In this document: positions 63,524 to 64,000 of the stretch, in pieces | How positions within the stretch are numbered: position 1 is the first letter of the stretch | Layout of the letters: every line of letters begins with the position of its first letter | Source of the DNA: an uncultured Duncaniella sp. | GTDB taxonomy: Bacteria; Bacteroidota; Bacteroidia; Bacteroidales; Muribaculaceae | Direction: 5' to 3' | Assembly (NCBI GenBank): GCA_910586305.1 | Contig: CAJUGS010000009.1 | Span: forward strand, 1-64,000 | Length of the DNA stretch: 64,000 nucleotides | Program-made: the position numbers and the translations under genes | Notes under the pieces: generated by a model | The model's database searches: none | Told to the model about the DNA's origin: nothing | The model's input: the letters and a program-made list of their open reading frames with translations, nothing else

Positions 63524-64000
63524 AGGACATGGCGACGACCTCTATCTTTACAAAGGTAAAGTGAGGTGTAATTTCAGTTCCAATATACTTGGTAATGTAG
63601 ACCATTCCGGACTGATGGAATGGCTTGCCGGACAGCCGGGACTTCTTTCATCCTATCCTGAACCGTCTCCGGAGTCTGTGGAAAGGAGGTTGGAGGAGAT
63701 ACATGGTCTTCCTTGTGGGACAGTGTTGGTGACACCGGGTGTGACATCTGCAATCTATATGATAGCCGGTTTTTTCAGAGGCCTTCGCTCGTATATTGAA
63801 AAACCTACGTTCAGAGAATATGAGGATGCCTGCCGAATGTTTGGACACATATTCACACAACCGTGCGATGCCGATCTTACCTGGGTGTGTACACCGTGCA
63901 ATCCTTCGGGGGTCGCTGTCGGTGGCGGTGAGGAAAAAGAGATGTTCAAGAAGAAGATAAGAGATTCCAAGAGTGTGTATGTCGTTGATGCGGCCTACTC
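63516..64000 (+). CDS. cobD: CobD-like PLP-dependent enzyme (partial)
   Basis: The ATG at 63516 overlaps cobQ by 8 nt. The reading frame is open to the window edge (about 161 codons). It reads as a fold-type I aminotransferase like CobD, the threonine-phosphate decarboxylase that makes aminopropanol phosphate: FSSN near residue 20, YPEPSPESVERRL, VTPGVTSAIYM and CTPCNPSG are aligned in order. A histidinol-phosphate aminotransferase is the alternative, but position after cobQ favours CobD. It ends at DAAY by truncation, not by stop. Confidence 0.8.
   Translation, partial: MIEGHGDDLYLYKGKVRCNFSSNILGNVDHSGLMEWLAGQPGLLSSYPEPSPESVERRLEEIHGLPCGTVLVTPGVTSAIYMIAGFFRGLRSYIEKPTFREYEDACRMFGHIFTQPCDADLTWVCTPCNPSGVAVGGGEEKEMFKKKIRDSKSVYVVDAAY

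Noticed and set aside
1..64000. CRISPR arrays, insertion sequences or prophage
   Set aside because: No spaced direct-repeat arrays, transposase motifs or phage structural genes were recognised.

Overview
The window looks like chromosome of an anaerobic gut Bacteroidales, most likely Muribaculaceae or a close relative. The evidence is Bacteroidetes-type promoters (TAnnTTTG at -7, often TTTG about 20 nt upstream), no Shine-Dalgarno leaders, many lipoproteins, Mfa-type fimbriae, a GldD/GldE pair, menaquinone genes and a B12 island built from fused enzymes. Family assignment is inference; no rRNA or marker phylogeny was possible. About 48 protein genes, one tRNA and one riboswitch are supported. 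No CRISPR array, insertion sequence, prophage or integrase is visible.

1-20.3 kb is housekeeping: thioredoxin and a DJ-1 protein; ApbE lipoprotein; gltX-argC; rex followed by a degenerate FAH-fold protein; ribosomal protein S1 divergent from an S24/LexA-like regulator; gldE-gldD-phosphopantetheinyl transferase; menB-menC-menE; a flippase-like membrane protein with an NfeD-type protease; a MATE exporter; and an FAD-dependent dehydrogenase.

20.3-31.2 kb is a seven-gene fimbrial operon on the minus strand, in transcription order: DUF3575 barrel, DUF3868/OmpA protein, Mfa1-like fimbrillin, Mfa2/FimB-like anchor, two large tip-like lipoproteins and a thioredoxin-fold lipoprotein. Its promoter has a run of nine C (coding strand) one base upstream of the -33 box, a candidate slippage switch. 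tRNA-Leu(TAG) follows. 31.4-36.0 kb is polysaccharide export (Wza-like SLBB protein, Wzz, M23/LysM peptidase). 36.2-42.0 kb is a catabolic operon: DHDPS-family aldolase, sodium symporter, iron alcohol dehydrogenase, PdxA2 and a DUF1537 kinase, pointing to a four-carbon sugar acid.

42.1-64.0 kb is a cobalamin island on the plus strand opening with a cobalamin riboswitch. It encodes a BtuB-like receptor, a DUF4374 lipoprotein, CbiK with a signal peptide, a CobN-like protein anchored at both ends so that about 1,240 residues face the periplasm, a BtuFCD-like importer, and then corrin-ring enzymes, several fused: CobJ-CbiC, CbiE-CbiT, CbiG-CobM, CobK-CbiD, CbiA, PduO-type adenosyltransferase, CobQ and a CobD-like enzyme cut by the window edge. 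From the permease onward all genes overlap by 4-8 nt. The most unusual element is the pairing of two extracytoplasmic chelatase-family proteins between an outer-membrane corrinoid receptor and an inner-membrane importer, with no CobS/CobT partners in view. It suggests periplasmic metal insertion into, or removal from, a tetrapyrrole.
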